Part shown: in pieces, positions 33,501 to 47,300 of the stretch
How positions within the stretch are numbered: the first letter of the stretch is position 1
Layout: each line of letters opens with the position of its first letter
Source of the DNA: Sacculina carcini
Lineage: Eukaryota > Arthropoda > Thecostraca > Sacculinidae
Assembly (NCBI GenBank): GCA_916048095.2
Contig: OU696576.1
Location: 2,273,501 to 2,337,500 of the forward strand
Direction of reading: 5' to 3'
Length of the DNA stretch: 64,000 nt
Translations under genes and position numbers: made by a program
The notes under the pieces: model-generated
What the model was told of the DNA's origin: nothing
The model's database searches: none
Seen by the model: only the letters and a program-made list of their open reading frames with translations

Positions 33501-36500
33501 AATTTGAATTCTTTGCATGACTCTTCCAAAAAAACCAAAAAGAACGTGTTTTTTTTGGTCGCGGTTTTTTTTGGCAAAAAAAACGTTTTTTTTTTTAAAA
33601 AACCGTCGGTTTTTTTTGAGGTCGCATCTCTATATATGTCAGATGTGTGCGCTTACGTCTTAATTATTATCCAAGTATTTGCATAATAACTTACCTTTTT
33701 ATATGAACACCAGGATGTGGAGGGCCAATTGTTAGAGCGTGCACGGTTTTGAAATTTAGTCGTGAAACATCGTGTGCTTTAAAGTTACATCAACCCACAA
33801 TTCACAATCACCCACAAACATCACAAACATACCAACATTTGTATCAGATTAGAATGAACATGCTTATTAGTAGGGTTGTCAAAAAAGTAACCTAATAATC
33901 GGAAAAAAGTATCTTTATTTTCGATAAAAATGAACCTGAAATAACCTGTGATAACCGGAAAAAGTAACCTAAAATAGCCTAACCTGCATACAAATATACT
34001 TCAAAAAAGGTAAATTTCTTTTTGTAATTCTGAAGGAAGAAAATACACCAGTCCCTCTTTTCTAACCTCTTTCCGATTTGGTACTATTTTTCCACCCCCT
34101 CTCCGATCTGATACCCTTTTTACAACAAAACGCCAAAAGTGATTTAATATCATTTGGCTAACATCGCCAAAAGGAGCATATTCATCAAATTGCAATCATA
34201 CTGCATGTGTGATTGCTCCCGTCCTTATGTAAGCAACCTGTCATCTCAGTCTTATAAGGGGGTACTGTTTCGTCGCTTGAGGTCTAACGTGGGAATGCGG
34301 CGATATCTCACGCCCTGCAACTCACGTACTACTTCCTGTCCTTGTAAATGCGTACTGTCAAGTGCTACAGTGCAGTATCTGGTATAGTGAGCTCACACAC
34401 TCCAAACATCTCACGACACCTTCCGGTTCTTGGGCATTTCTTAAAATGGATTGGCACTATGGTTTAAAATTGGGCAAATCTATTTTGAAACCCCCCTCTT
34501 GTCAGCTTCGGCATTCTCTGATTTCCTTTCATCCAAGATCGAATCCCTATTCAGCTCTATTGTCAAACCTTCTGGCTCCCTTCCCTCGCGCATTTCTCAT
34601 TCCGTTCTCCTTTCAATTATTTTGCACAAGCCTCACTTCTCGATACTATTCGGTTCTTACGAAAGACTAAACCTTCCTCCTGTCTGCTCAATGCGATTTG
34701 TTTCAAGAAAATACCATATAGCATTCACCTTTTTGCTCCTTTTTTCACCCACCTCGTTAATGCCTTTTTCCTTCATGGTGTTTTCATTGCCTTCATTGCT
34801 TCGGGTTATTTATTGCTATTAGATCCACCGAAACGACCTTGTTGAGAGTAAAAAACGATATTCTACAACAATTTTTCATGAAAACTCCTGTCATATTGAC
34901 CCTCATTGTCCTCTCATCCGCGTTTGACTTGGTGGATCATCGTATCCTTTTAAATGACCTCCACGAACTTGGCTTTTCTGATTCTGCTCTTGCGCTTCTT
35001 GACTCATATCTGTCTGACCGCACATTCTCCGTGCTGTTGAATTCCGAAGAGTCTCTTTCGAAACCACTCTCATCTGGTGTCCCTCAAGGCTCTGTCCCCG
35101 GTCCTGTCCTTTTTAATATTTACATTCTCTCTCTGCTTCATTTTTCGCTCTCTGTCTTTGCAGTGCCATATTTTCGCCGACGACATCCAGATCTACCTTC
35201 CTCTCTCTCGACAGAATGACCTTCCTCTTATACTTATTTATATATATATATATATATATATATTCCATTTCCTGTTGGGCTGCTTCATGCTCTTTATCAG
35301 TCAATCCCTCCAAAACACAAATTATTTTATTCCAACCACCTTCTTTGGACGCCCAATCATACCAACTCGAAACCCTTTCCCACACCCGAAATCTTGGTGT
35401 CATATTTGACTCCAATCTTAGCTTTTCTCAACATATTGCTCAAACTGTACGCAAATGTAGTTCCATCCTTCGCAGCCTTTATATCATTAGAAAATAGATT
35501 AACCAAATTACTTCAATCACACTCATACATCCATTCATTTTTCCTCATCTTTACTATTGTTCTTCCTTATTCAATTCCTTATCAGCGAAACACTTTTCCT
35601 GTTTGCAATCTATACTCAATCAATCGTGTCGTTTTATTTTAGACTCCCTGCTCGCCATCCTACATCTACTCTGCTTAAGAAACTAGGCTGGCTTCCCTGG
35701 AGATGCGACCTAAAAAACATGTTTTTTTTAAATACGTTTTTTTGCCAAAAACCTCGACCAAAAATAACACGTTTGTTTGGGTTTTTTAAGAGTCGTGCAA
35801 AGAATTCAAATGATGGAAATGATATATTTGGGATGTTAAATTAATTCTTTTTATCAACACGAGTTATTCATGCTATTAGTGACCCTATCAAACTGAATTA
35901 TCATTAAATACGCACAATAAAATTGTTATAATGTGTCTGAAAGCCCTAATATCATAGTTTGCACTGTACTGTGCTGCACTTCTATGTACAGTACAGTTTT
36001 GCATTCAATTATTGAATTTATCATTGTGTAAGAAAGCAGAGTTTGAGAACCGTTTGTTCTACTAAAAACAGAATCTGTTTATATAAAACAACAGGTGGCA
36101 TAATTTTTTGTTTTTTACATATTAATCTTTTCCTACCAGAAATGAACTACGTTGATTATAATAACTTTCATCATTTCATTCAACAGATCAATTATTTGCA
36201 AAAATAAATGTACAAACACTGCAAATGTTTACACAAAGACTACAAATATACACACAAACTTAGTGTCCCTTACTTACTTACTAAACTGAGTAATATTTTC
36301 GTGTAGGAAAAAAACGACTGAGGAAATATATTTAATGTACAAAAAGGTATTTTAACACAAATAACTGCATCAAAGAAACCATCATCCATAAAACCAGTTC
36401 TAAAAGCAGGTTACTAATAAAAACCAATTAATTTGGTTCAAATTTCCTTGATCTGCCGCCAATTTTTCTCAAAATCTCTATATCTAAGAAAACCGTTTTT

Positions 36501-38344
36501 GAAGAAAAAAATGTGTTTTGAAAAAAAACATGGTAAAAATACAGTTTAAATCAAGTGGTTTAACCAGCCGCTTATACCAGCAGGCTACTTGCTATACAAA
36601 AGGTATTTGAACGCACATCAATCAAAATTAACTTTCATAGAGACTGTTCTAGAAAGCATTGTTTCATTAAAAAAGCGTTAGTTTAAATAGACGTTTGTCA
36701 AAAAATCACTTTACCAACCAATTAACTTGTCTTGTTCTGCTGTCAACATTTTCTGCATATGTACATTAATCAAACGAATTTAAAACCAGTTTGAAAAACA
36801 TCATTGCATTTTTTAATAAAAAACATGGTTTCTTAAAAAACATGATTACTCAATGAATTTGTTTTGTTCTTCTGACAAATTATATCAAATATCCACATAA
36901 TTGAGACCATCTTTAAATACATGGGTTTTCTCAGTGAAAAAACCTAAACCACCGGACCCGGGTGCACTTTCAAATAGTCTCCTGAGGTATTTATTGATAC
37001 ATATTTTTGTTTTTTATACTATTATCAATTATCTTTGAAATATGACACGTAAAGATGTATAAAACATCAATTAAACTGATTTATATGTACTAATATCCAA
37101 CATCCGGTGACAATTGGGGCTAATTCTAAACAAACATAAATATAACAACTAAAAAACATGTTTTTATGCACAAAAAACGCAACCAAAAAACGTTGTTTTG
37201 CATCAGTAGGATTCCCTTTAAACTTTTGGTCCACCAAAAAATATGCTGGCTTATTTTCAAAATCCTACATTCACCTGCTCCTCCACCCTATCTCAAGGAA
37301 CTGCTCCACTCTACGACCCATGCCCATAATACTCGGAACTCAATCGCTCTCCTTGAAATTCGCGCCAAGTCATGAATCTCCCTGGTCCTCGTGATTTTTT
37401 CAGTTCGTAGATCCTCGACTATATAACAAGCTGCCTTCTCATATAACCTTTGCCACGTCCAATTCATCTTTCGGTCTTAAGCTTCATAAACATCTTCTGG
37501 AATTCTATCGGGCTACCTTTGCTTGTTTTTCCTCATGCTATCCTTCTCTCCACTGACCTTTTCGGCTCCCTAAGACACATGTAGTTCCCATCTGTAGCGG
37601 GTTCTTCACCTGTTGTGACATTTCCAACCACCGTCTTGACCGACCATCCTAGCTGTGTATACCCTCTGTTCACCCGCAACTTAGCTTATGCTTGTATGAC
37701 TACCGAGCTAGCTTCTGCGATACTTTGGTTTGAGTTTATGTTTGTGTGCCGGCCTATGTGCCACATGAAAGCAGAAATTTTGACATTTCTTGATCGTCAG
37801 ACCTGGTATTCCATCTCTTTTTCTATTTTATCCTCATTTATATCGTTTTTGTGCCTCATATCTGCAAAAAGTTACCAAACTCCGTGATAAAGTGACCCAA
37901 TAACAAGAAAAATAACAAAAGGTAACCTGACGATAAAAATGTAACCTAAAATGCAAAAAAGAAACCTAACGATGAAAAAGTAACTTTTGGTAACCTAGTA
38001 AGTTTTTTTTAATAATTATCATATACAACTTGATCATTCAGTTTTAAGTAGCTTATGAAAAAGTGACCTTTAGGTGGAAAAGTAACTTTATTGACTTTTG
38101 ACAGCCCTTCTTATTTGTGTTATATTATATTTCCTTGAAATTATTCTGTATAGCCGTGTTTTATTGTTTTTATTAGACATTTTTCTGATTGCAGTTTGTA
38201 ATTTTGGTCTCATGTTTTTTCGTAAATTATTTCCACGAATGTCTCACCGATTTTGCGCGGTTTTTTCTCGTCGCTCTGCAATTTGCACTTTGCCGCTAGA
38301 TCAAACGTACGCTGATTGAAAGTCGCGAAGTTAACGCCACTCAA

Positions 38345-38388
<44 letters not shown>

Positions 38389-41300
38389 CGTATATATAGC
38401 GGATGCTCTGAAAAGTCGCGTGCAAGTGTTGATTACACTGCACTACACACTTCAACTACAAGCTCCTGATATCAAGCCGCTGCTCTCACACACTCATCTT
38501 GTGACTGCATTGAAGGTTCGGCCCTGACTAATGCAAACAACCGCAACAACATGTATTTGATAAAGCGCACATAACAACAATGGCGCGATTAAAAAGAAGA
38601 AAAACAGCACAGACAAAAAAAACACAGCTACACGTCGACGCAATATGATACAAACACAGAGCGCAATAAATACTCATAAGAATATATCATACACACACAG
38701 TAAAAATATGAAATACACACATATTTTCAATACAAAGATCAGGTAGAAATAGGAGATATGAAAATTTATTACAGGACACAAAAAAACACGTGAAGGCATA
38801 AACAAATGCAAGCAAATGATAAGTGTGCACTTTGAGCGGCTAAATTTTGGCATAGGGTGTAAGGCAATGAGATGAGCGATCAAAAAATTTAGAGAATAAG
38901 TATGTGGCAGAGATGAAGTGAAAGAAAAGAAAGAGGGAGATAGAAGGATATGAGGTGGAAGTGAGTTATAGAAACGAGAAGCAAAAAGGTAAATGATTTT
39001 GCTGACTAGGGAGATCACACAACGCTCTAGGACATTGTAGAGGACGTGAATTACGGGTGCTGGGATTTGAGACTCGAGAGAACAAACGTACAAGATATTC
39101 AGGCTGATTGATGCCGTTCAGCAGTTTGAAAATAATACAGGACAGACGGAAATGAATTCGCGGAATAATAATAATAATAAAAGGTAGCCAACGAAGATTG
39201 TACAAATGCTGAGATGTATGAACACAAATAACGGGAGAGGACAAATCTACAACATTGATTGATCACCGTCTGAAATGGTTTCGAATAGCATCGCAGAGTG
39301 TTGAAATATAAACAATACAATAATATATGTGAGGAAATACCAGTGTTTTAATGAGCTTGATGGCAGACATTTGGTCGAGGAATGGATGTATGCGATACAA
39401 CGCACGCAGAATATGACGGCATGTACGTGTTACAGAACTAATATTTTTGCGAGATGTGAGATATGTATTTTTGAGATATATTTATGTGAGAGAGGAATCC
39501 ATAATTACACCCAAGTTTCGCACTGACGAACGTAAAGGAAATGGAAGAGTCGGTGGAGTTAGACGAGGAGGGTGCAAACCATGGATTCAGTTTTAGAATA
39601 ATTTATTAGAAGACGACGAGAAGCAGCCCATGATTAAATATCCGATAGAAGTTCAGACATATAGATGAATAGGGAAACGGAAGTGGACATAGCAGTTGAA
39701 TGCCGTCGGCATAGATATGAAAAGCCACATAATAGCGTTTTAGAATAGGACACAGTGAGGACATGTACAGGTTGAAAAGTGTGGGATCGATAATTGAGCC
39801 TTGAGGAACTCCTGAATTTAAAGGAACTCTATCGGAAACAACTGAATTACAATTAACGGAGTAGGATCGACCTGAGAGATAGGAACGCATGAGCGAAAAT
39901 ACCGTGGAAGAGAGACCAAGATGCGATCAATCGTCAAGCAAAATTTTTTGGTTTACTAAATCAAACGCTGATGACATATCCAACATAACAATTAGGACAG
40001 AATCGCGAAAGGAGAACTGAGAGAACACAACGTCAACAACAGATAAGAGAACAGACTCAGTTGAATGGAAGGGTCGGAAGCCAGACTGGTAAGGATTTAA
40101 AACATTGTTAATAAGAGGAGAAAGTTGGGAGAATATAACCGATTATAATAACTTGGAGGCGAGATTGATAATTGAAACAGGACGATAATGTTTGATGATG
40201 GAAGAGTCAAGTGTTGGTTTCTCCAAAATTGGGTAGACAATAGCATGTTGTTCAGGTATAAAAGAACCATGAAGTAATGAGAGATTTACTATATACAAAA
40301 AAATATGGAGAGGCAGAGAGGCAGATATTTGTATTGATGAAAGTAAAGCTAGGTTATCAGAGAGGACGACATGATTAAAGGAAGAGAGAGTAGTTGATGA
40401 AGTAGAGTGTGTGATATAGTGATGTGAAGCTGGAATGCTTTCATCTGCAGTTTTCAATTTTTTTCCAGAAGAACGTTGCGAATTCAGAGGCAGTGATTGA
40501 ACAGGTTATAGATGTGGAACGACGGCCGTAAATATTATTCAGAGTCGACCAGAGCAGTTTCTGAGAGACCGAAAGTGAGGCCAGTTTAGATTTGTAGTAA
40601 GGGCACTTAGCATCAGAGAGAGCAGCCATATAAGCTGCACGAGACGAGCAGTAGGCGGACCAATTTGATTAAGATCTTGAGCGACGCCTCAAACGTTCAG
40701 ACCGGCGTTGAAAGCGTTTCAGAGATAGAAGTTCAGCATTAAACCATGGAACGAGCCTGTTGAAACAGTTTCATTACAGCTGCAAACAGTCTCCATGTGT
40801 ATGTATGTGTTTGCGAGGGCGTAGATTTGTGTCGAGGCTCGGGGCAGGGGTTCTTAACCGGGGGTATGGGAATATATTTCTGGGTACTGGTTGTAGTGTC
40901 CTGTGGTTTTCGCCAAATTCGATATGAAACAATTGGCAACCTTGCGCGGTTGCGAAGCATACGCGCGATTGTCGTCTCATTGTTGGTATTGTTCGTTGCC
41001 CGGGGCTTAGTGGTAAGTATTTGTGGAGTCAGGTAGTTAACTTGATTTAGGTCACTTAGGTCTGGTCGGTCGCGTTGTATGGTTGTATCTGAGAGTGAGT
41101 ATTATATAGAGTTATCATTAGTTGTTTGCTATCGGTCGTACGCGAACATTACACATATTTGGCGACGAGGATGGTATACGCCCTTTAAAATGAATCTACG
41201 GTTACAGCGACAATTGAGTCATCGGCAAAGTTCAAGTGTAGCGTGCCGGTCGCCAGCGACGTCTGCCGCTGCGGGGCGGCGGTAACTCAGGTAGTGGATG

Positions 41301-44300
41301 AGGTATTTGTTGCATCTGGAGTCCAGCGTGTGACTCTGTAGTGGCTCCGTTTCGATGCTCCGGCGACGTACTGCGCTCTTTTGTCGGCGTGTCGCCAGGT
41401 TGTTGATCGTTGTCGCACGGCACGGACGAGTCGGTCGGCGGGGACCCGCTCGGCAGCATGTCCGGCATGTCGACCTCGCCCGCGTCCTCGAACGGCGCTG
41501 GCGGGCGTGACGAAGGCGCCAGGTGTGCGGTGTTGCGCGATGACCCGTCCGACAACCTGAACGAGGACATGCCGGTCTGACCAACCACCGTGAACGGCCC
41601 GCGGAACCTGGACTGACGCTTCTGCACGTGATCCTGACGACGAACATAGACGGCGTCACCAACCTTGAATCTTGGAGTTCGCACGGCGAATCTGGAATCA
41701 TACGCCGCTGCGTTGCGTCGTTGTTGGGTTCTGATGCGTTTCCCCGGACTCGGACGGTGCGGTTTGTCATGAGCGACCGGCAGCGCTAGTCGCATCATCC
41801 GGCCGTGCAGCATCTCCGACGGTGACACCCCTGTAGAACAGTGCTGCGGTACTGTGCCAGTCGCGTTTGAATGTGCGCCGCGAAGTCGCCGTCGCGTTTC
41901 GCCTGGTTTATCCACGCCTTCAATGTCCTGTTGAAGCGTTCTATCGCTGCGTTGCCGCGCGGCCAGTAGGCTGAAGGTCGGCCATGTTTGATCCCGCGCT
42001 CGACCAAGTAACGCTCGAAGACGGCGCTTACGAACGGTGTGCCGTTATCAGATATTATCTCGTCCGGGTAACCTTCTCTGGCCCATATGTTCCGGAGGAA
42101 CTCGATGATGGCTTCCGACGTCACAGCTGGCACCAGAGCGACCTCGACCCATTTCGACGAGTAATCGATCAACGTGATAGCGTAGCGAAGATTCCTAGGT
42201 GCACAATGGATCGGACCGACGGCGTCGATCCCCAACTTTGACCACACCTTTTCTGGCGGAGTCACACTTTGCATGGGCGCTGGCCTGCATTTGTTGAGCA
42301 GTACCTTGTCGGACGACTGACAGGGTTGACATTGGCGGACGAAGTCCTCCACCTGGCGGTCCATCCCCGGGAACCAAGCCACGCTCCGCAGTAGCTGTTT
42401 CGTCCTCACCGCGCCGTCATGAGCCTGGTGAGCCGCTTCGACATAACGCGCGCGTAATTTTTGGGGTGCAACAACTTGATGGCCGTTGCGAAGAACCAAA
42501 TCTGCATCTGTGCTTACCTCGTGGCGAATGTGGAAGTATGGACGGACGTTCGCGTCGCAGTCCTTCTCTCGTGCCGGGAACCCTTCGACGATTGCGCGGC
42601 GCAAAGCAATCAGTTGTTCGTCGTTGCGCGCTGCCTCGGCCACCTCCTGCATCGTGATGGTGTCTCCTTCGACGACAGCAATAACCTCCTCCAGGTCCTC
42701 CGTGGTGTCGGCAGACCGGCTCGTTGACCGGCAGCCGTGACATTGCGTCGGCCCCAGGTAGTCTTGAACCTGCCACATGCTGCACCGTGAAGCGTACATC
42801 ATTAGCCGTGCTCTCCATCGCACGATGCGTGCTCCGGCGCGGCCCTTGTAGCGGGTTGACAACACAGTGCGCAGGGCAGAATGGTCGGTCCGCAGGAGAA
42901 AGCGGCGCCCCCACAAGAAGAGCTTCCACCGTTCGATGGCGCGCACTGCAGCTAACGTGTCTCTCTCAGTGACGGAATATTGAGCCTCAGCGTCCGAAAA
43001 GCGCTGACACCAGCACGCCATCATTCGCTCTCTGCCGTTGTCGTCCGGCTGCGACAGCACAGCGCCCAGCCCCTTCTCGCTGGCGTCCGTTGTGACGATG
43101 ATGTCACGCTCTGGATCAAATGGTTGGAGTGGTCGGCTCTCAACTATCGACGTCTTCAGTTGCGAAAATGTAGCTGTGTGATACTCATTCCGCTCAAACG
43201 GTGTTTCCTTCCTCAGCAGACGGAACAATGGAGCAGCTTTAGTCGCGTAGTCCGGTACGAAGTGCGATAACCAACCGCACAGGCCGTTGAAACTGCGCAG
43301 TTCTCCTGCAGACGACGGAGTCGGTGCGTCCACGATTTTTCTGATGTGGCTCTGCAGCTGTGAAATTCCGGATCTGTCAATGTGGTAACCGCAGAAGTCG
43401 ATCGAGTCCGACGAGAACGACGATTTATCGTAGTTCACTGTGACGTTTGCCGCTTTGAGAGCGGCCATGACACGTTTCAGTCGGACGTCATGTTGAGACT
43501 GTGTTTTACCGGACACAACGATGTCGTCCAAGTAGTGTTGGACGCCCACAATCTCCTTCAGTACACGGTCCAGCAGTTTTTGAAAGGCTGACCCGGCTGA
43601 CGACAATCCGAAAGGAACACGGCGGAACTGAAAAAGTCCGTCGTGTGCGACGAAGGCCGTCAATGGACGCCACTCAGGAGCGAGGTCGAGCTGGTGATAT
43701 GCTGATCTGATGTCAATCCTACTCAGAAATGGACCTTGAGGCTGTGCTTGGAGCTCGCTTATGGTGGGCAGCGGGTGTGTGTCCGACACAATTTGCTCGT
43801 TCAAGCCGAGCAGATACATGCACAGCCGGATGCGCCCGTCCTTGCGTTTAGCAACCACCAACGGGCTGATCCAGGGTGAGGAGTCGATCGGTTCAATCAC
43901 GCCAGCTTGGTGCAGTTGCGTCAGCTCAGTGGACACCGCCTCCCTCACCGACAGCGGCAGTCGTCTCAACGGACATCGTATTGGAGTAGCATCCGAACGA
44001 AGCACTATCCGGTGTTGGTAGTTTTTGATCGGCTGCAGTATCGCGTCAACGCTGGTACACTTGCCTCACGATTCCCTCGCTCGGATGAATTGTGATCCCA
44101 AGCGCAGAAATGGCGGATAACCCCAGCAGGTCTTCCGATGACGGTGTGTCGATGATGAAGAAATCGGTGGTCGCCGTTTGCCCTTTGACAGTGACAGTGG
44201 CTGGTAGTGTTCCCATCACCTTAAACGGTCGGCGACCCACGCCGAACAGTCGAACGTCTGTTGGTGTTAACTCCGCGCCCTTGAAATGGCTTCTCGCCAG

Positions 44301-47300
44301 AAGTAGACTGAGGACCGAAACACTTGCCCCCGTGTCGACTTGTAGCCTGACTTCGTCCGTCCTGCCAGAGCTGATTGCGATGGTCGCGTCACACTCCAGC
44401 TTGCGGGGCTTCTCGGCGTCGCTGCATGCGAGAATGGTGACGCCTCGAACCGGCTTGGAACGCTGAATTGACTTAGGCTTGTCTGTTGAGCGGCAGACGG
44501 CTGCCCAGTGGCCTTGTCGTCCGCACTTGTCGCGCGTTGAGTTTCTCGCCGGACAGAACTGAGATCTCGGTGTGTCGTGCTGTCGACCACAGTGTGTGCA
44601 CTTGCTCGACGACGATTGTTTTGCGACTGGCTGCCTCTGCCTCTTGGCGTATGCTCGTGTGGCGTTGATGTTCGCGGAAGATTGATCAGAGTCGGCAGCG
44701 TGGTGTGGCGCCGTCATCTTGGCCGACTGCTGTCGCGAAATTTCAAAGGCTTCGGCCGTGGCGAGCAGTGAATCGAGCGTAAGACTGGCGTCCTGGAGGA
44801 ATCGCTCTCTCAACCGCGCGTGGGTAGTCGTTTCAACTACTTGGTCTCGGATCATTTCGTCGGTTAACGCACCGAACCTGCAATTTGCCGACAGGCTGCA
44901 GACCGACACAAACTCCACAGTAGTCTCCGATGGAAGTTGGCGTCGCTGACGGAACGTGAACCTTTCGGAGATCACGTTGACTTTGGGCGAGTATAATTCG
45001 CTGAATAGCCTCATCGCCAGATCGTACTCCGTCTCGCCCTCGACTTTGGGTGAAGGTGGCAGCGCAAGGAACGCTCTTTGTGCCTCGACACCTACGCAGT
45101 GCAGTATCATAGCCCACCGGCGACCATCGGAGAATGACTCACCGTCTATCGCGGTCATATAATTCTTAAACCCAAACCTCCATTCGGCCCAGCTTGCGTT
45201 TGGTTTACCCGGCTTGTTGAGGAATGGCACAGGTGATGTTACTCTGTCCATGGTGTAGTGAGTTAATTGCGTAATAGCGAATTAATGGCTTACCCGAATG
45301 GGAACAGAAAACTCGTTGCCAAGTATTTGTAGTGTCCGCGTACGACCGATAGCAAACAACTAATGATAACTCAATATAATAATCACTCGGAAACAACCAT
45401 ACAATACAACCATACAAGACGACCGACCAAACCTAAGTGACCTAAATCAAGTTTACTACCTGACTCCACAAATACTTACCACTAAGCCCCGGGCAACGAA
45501 CAATACCAACAATGACACAACAATCGCGCGCATTTGCCCGCGTGGGTTCGGATCCCATCCTCGTCGCCAAATATTTGTAGTGTCCGCGTACGACCGATAG
45601 CCAACAACTAATGATAACTCAATATAATAATCACTCTCGGAAACAACCATACAAGGCGACCGACCAAACCTAAGTTGTTTGTGTGTGATAACATGTGCTG
45701 ATGTTGCTTATAAGAAGCCTTTCATACACATACACGTATAGAAACAGTTTATTTCAAAAGAAAAATGGCGAACGTTTAGTCTACTGCGTGTGTCATCCTT
45801 TTTACGATTTGGAACCTCTGTTCTCGAAGGTCCATTGGCATGCCGACAAAGCGAGCCGTGTTCAATACCGGTGGCAGTTGACGACGATTGTTGAGGTTTT
45901 TCGTGTAAGCGTCGTGTCCAGACAATTCCTCGCGATACAGTTGAAACGCAAAAGCGTATCCTGCACCGATTTCAGCGGTGGAATCTTTGCTAGCACTTGA
46001 TCCTGTCGCAATGACATGCGTCCAGCGTGCTGTGCCTGGTGTCTCTGATGTTTGTGGTCGGATCATAACGGTCTGAGATGCATTTCCGAGTGATGTCATG
46101 GCGTCGAATCTTACATGCTCAACTCGATATGTCGTCGTTTTACTCAATTATTTTTATTATTATTCCAGGGTTTTTATTTTGGTGCCATGTGGCACAACAC
46201 GTACATCGAAACGGAAAACTGTATGGTGAATACACAGAATACAAGGTTAAAACGTAATATGTTACGAGAAGCAGTGTCGACATGTATAAGTACAAATGCA
46301 CACAAAAAGTTATTTATATAGAAACGGTGTGCATATGTGAAAACAGATAGAGAGGCGGGCACGTTGGTGTGGGCATGGTGTGAAGATGTGTCAAGGTGGG
46401 TGCCACTTTCCGCATGGCCGTCTAGCTTGCTCAAGCGTTGGAACTCGACTGACGCTTCACGTTGGCCGTTGGCAGGCCAACGGCCTACTGCCACTGAGTG
46501 CCGTAGTTGTTGTTCGTGACGGGGCGTCAGCCGGGTTCCACGCGGTCGGGACGTAAGCCGTGCGGAAGGGTCGTTGAGACGCGAAACGATTGAACATCGG
46601 CAAGAGCGCAGGACTGATTCGTCGCCGGCTAAGGTTAAATAACACTGCTACGTTGTCGGTCAATATTAACGGCATTCGGTAGCCGCTAAGAAATGCTGCT
46701 GCAAGCCCCCACAACGCCGCCCGTTGTTCGGCATCGTAGATATGTGGGCTCGCGGTGTGCGGCAGAGTCCATTGTTGATTTGGAGTAGCGAGGCCGAGGG
46801 CTCTTTGTGAGGCATCGGTGGCGATGAGACAATCTATAGCCGGTGCTGGGTGAACGGGATGGATGTTGGCTAGCATTAGAGCCACTGTTGCTAGTCGTGT
46901 AAGCTGAAAGAGCGTTAACGCAGCGTAGGTAGTCGGCAGCCTGAGCGTGCGACATAGGAACGACATGTATCCGGCGAGGCGTCGTCGCCAGACGTGCGGT
47001 TGCGTTGGCGCTAGGGCACAAGCTTGTTGAAGTTGGCGTTTTGTGGTCGGATTGATGTCAATGATGACTCGGTTATGTTGCGTTATGCGGAAGCCCAGGA
47101 AGTCCATGATTCGCGACGGGGTCCAGCAACTCTTGGTGTGGTTTAATTGCACTTGCCATGCTTCCAGTAACAGTCGGACCTGTTGTAGTCGTTGTGGAGG
47201 TCCCACTGCAAGAAAATCGTCCAGGTATGCCACGCATGTTATTTGTAGCTGGTTTTGCAAAGCGTTGGCAATGGCTGCAGTGACTGTCTGCATGAGGGCC

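Larger units (their letters stand above)
33871..38109. mobile_element. Larger hAT-like element (outer shell of a nested set)
   Basis: The left end TAGGGTTGTCAAAAAAGTAA and the reversed right end AAGGGCTGTCAAAAGTCAAT are inverted repeats. The flanks CTTATTAG (33863-33870) and CTTATTTG (38110-38117) are a 7/8 target duplication. Near both ends the words AAAAGTAACCT and GATAACC/GATAAAA recur. The interior is almost wholly a later LINE insertion, so the element's own body is short. A similar solitary end lies at 12273. Confidence 0.65.

Noticed and set aside
40797-41036. Coding frame over the left LTR
   Set aside because: The stretch is LTR sequence by comparison with 45.3-45.7 kb.
45523-45575. 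A tRNA-Ser gene
   Set aside because: Only the 3' third is present and CCA is encoded, with LTR on both sides; it is a reverse-transcribed primer end.
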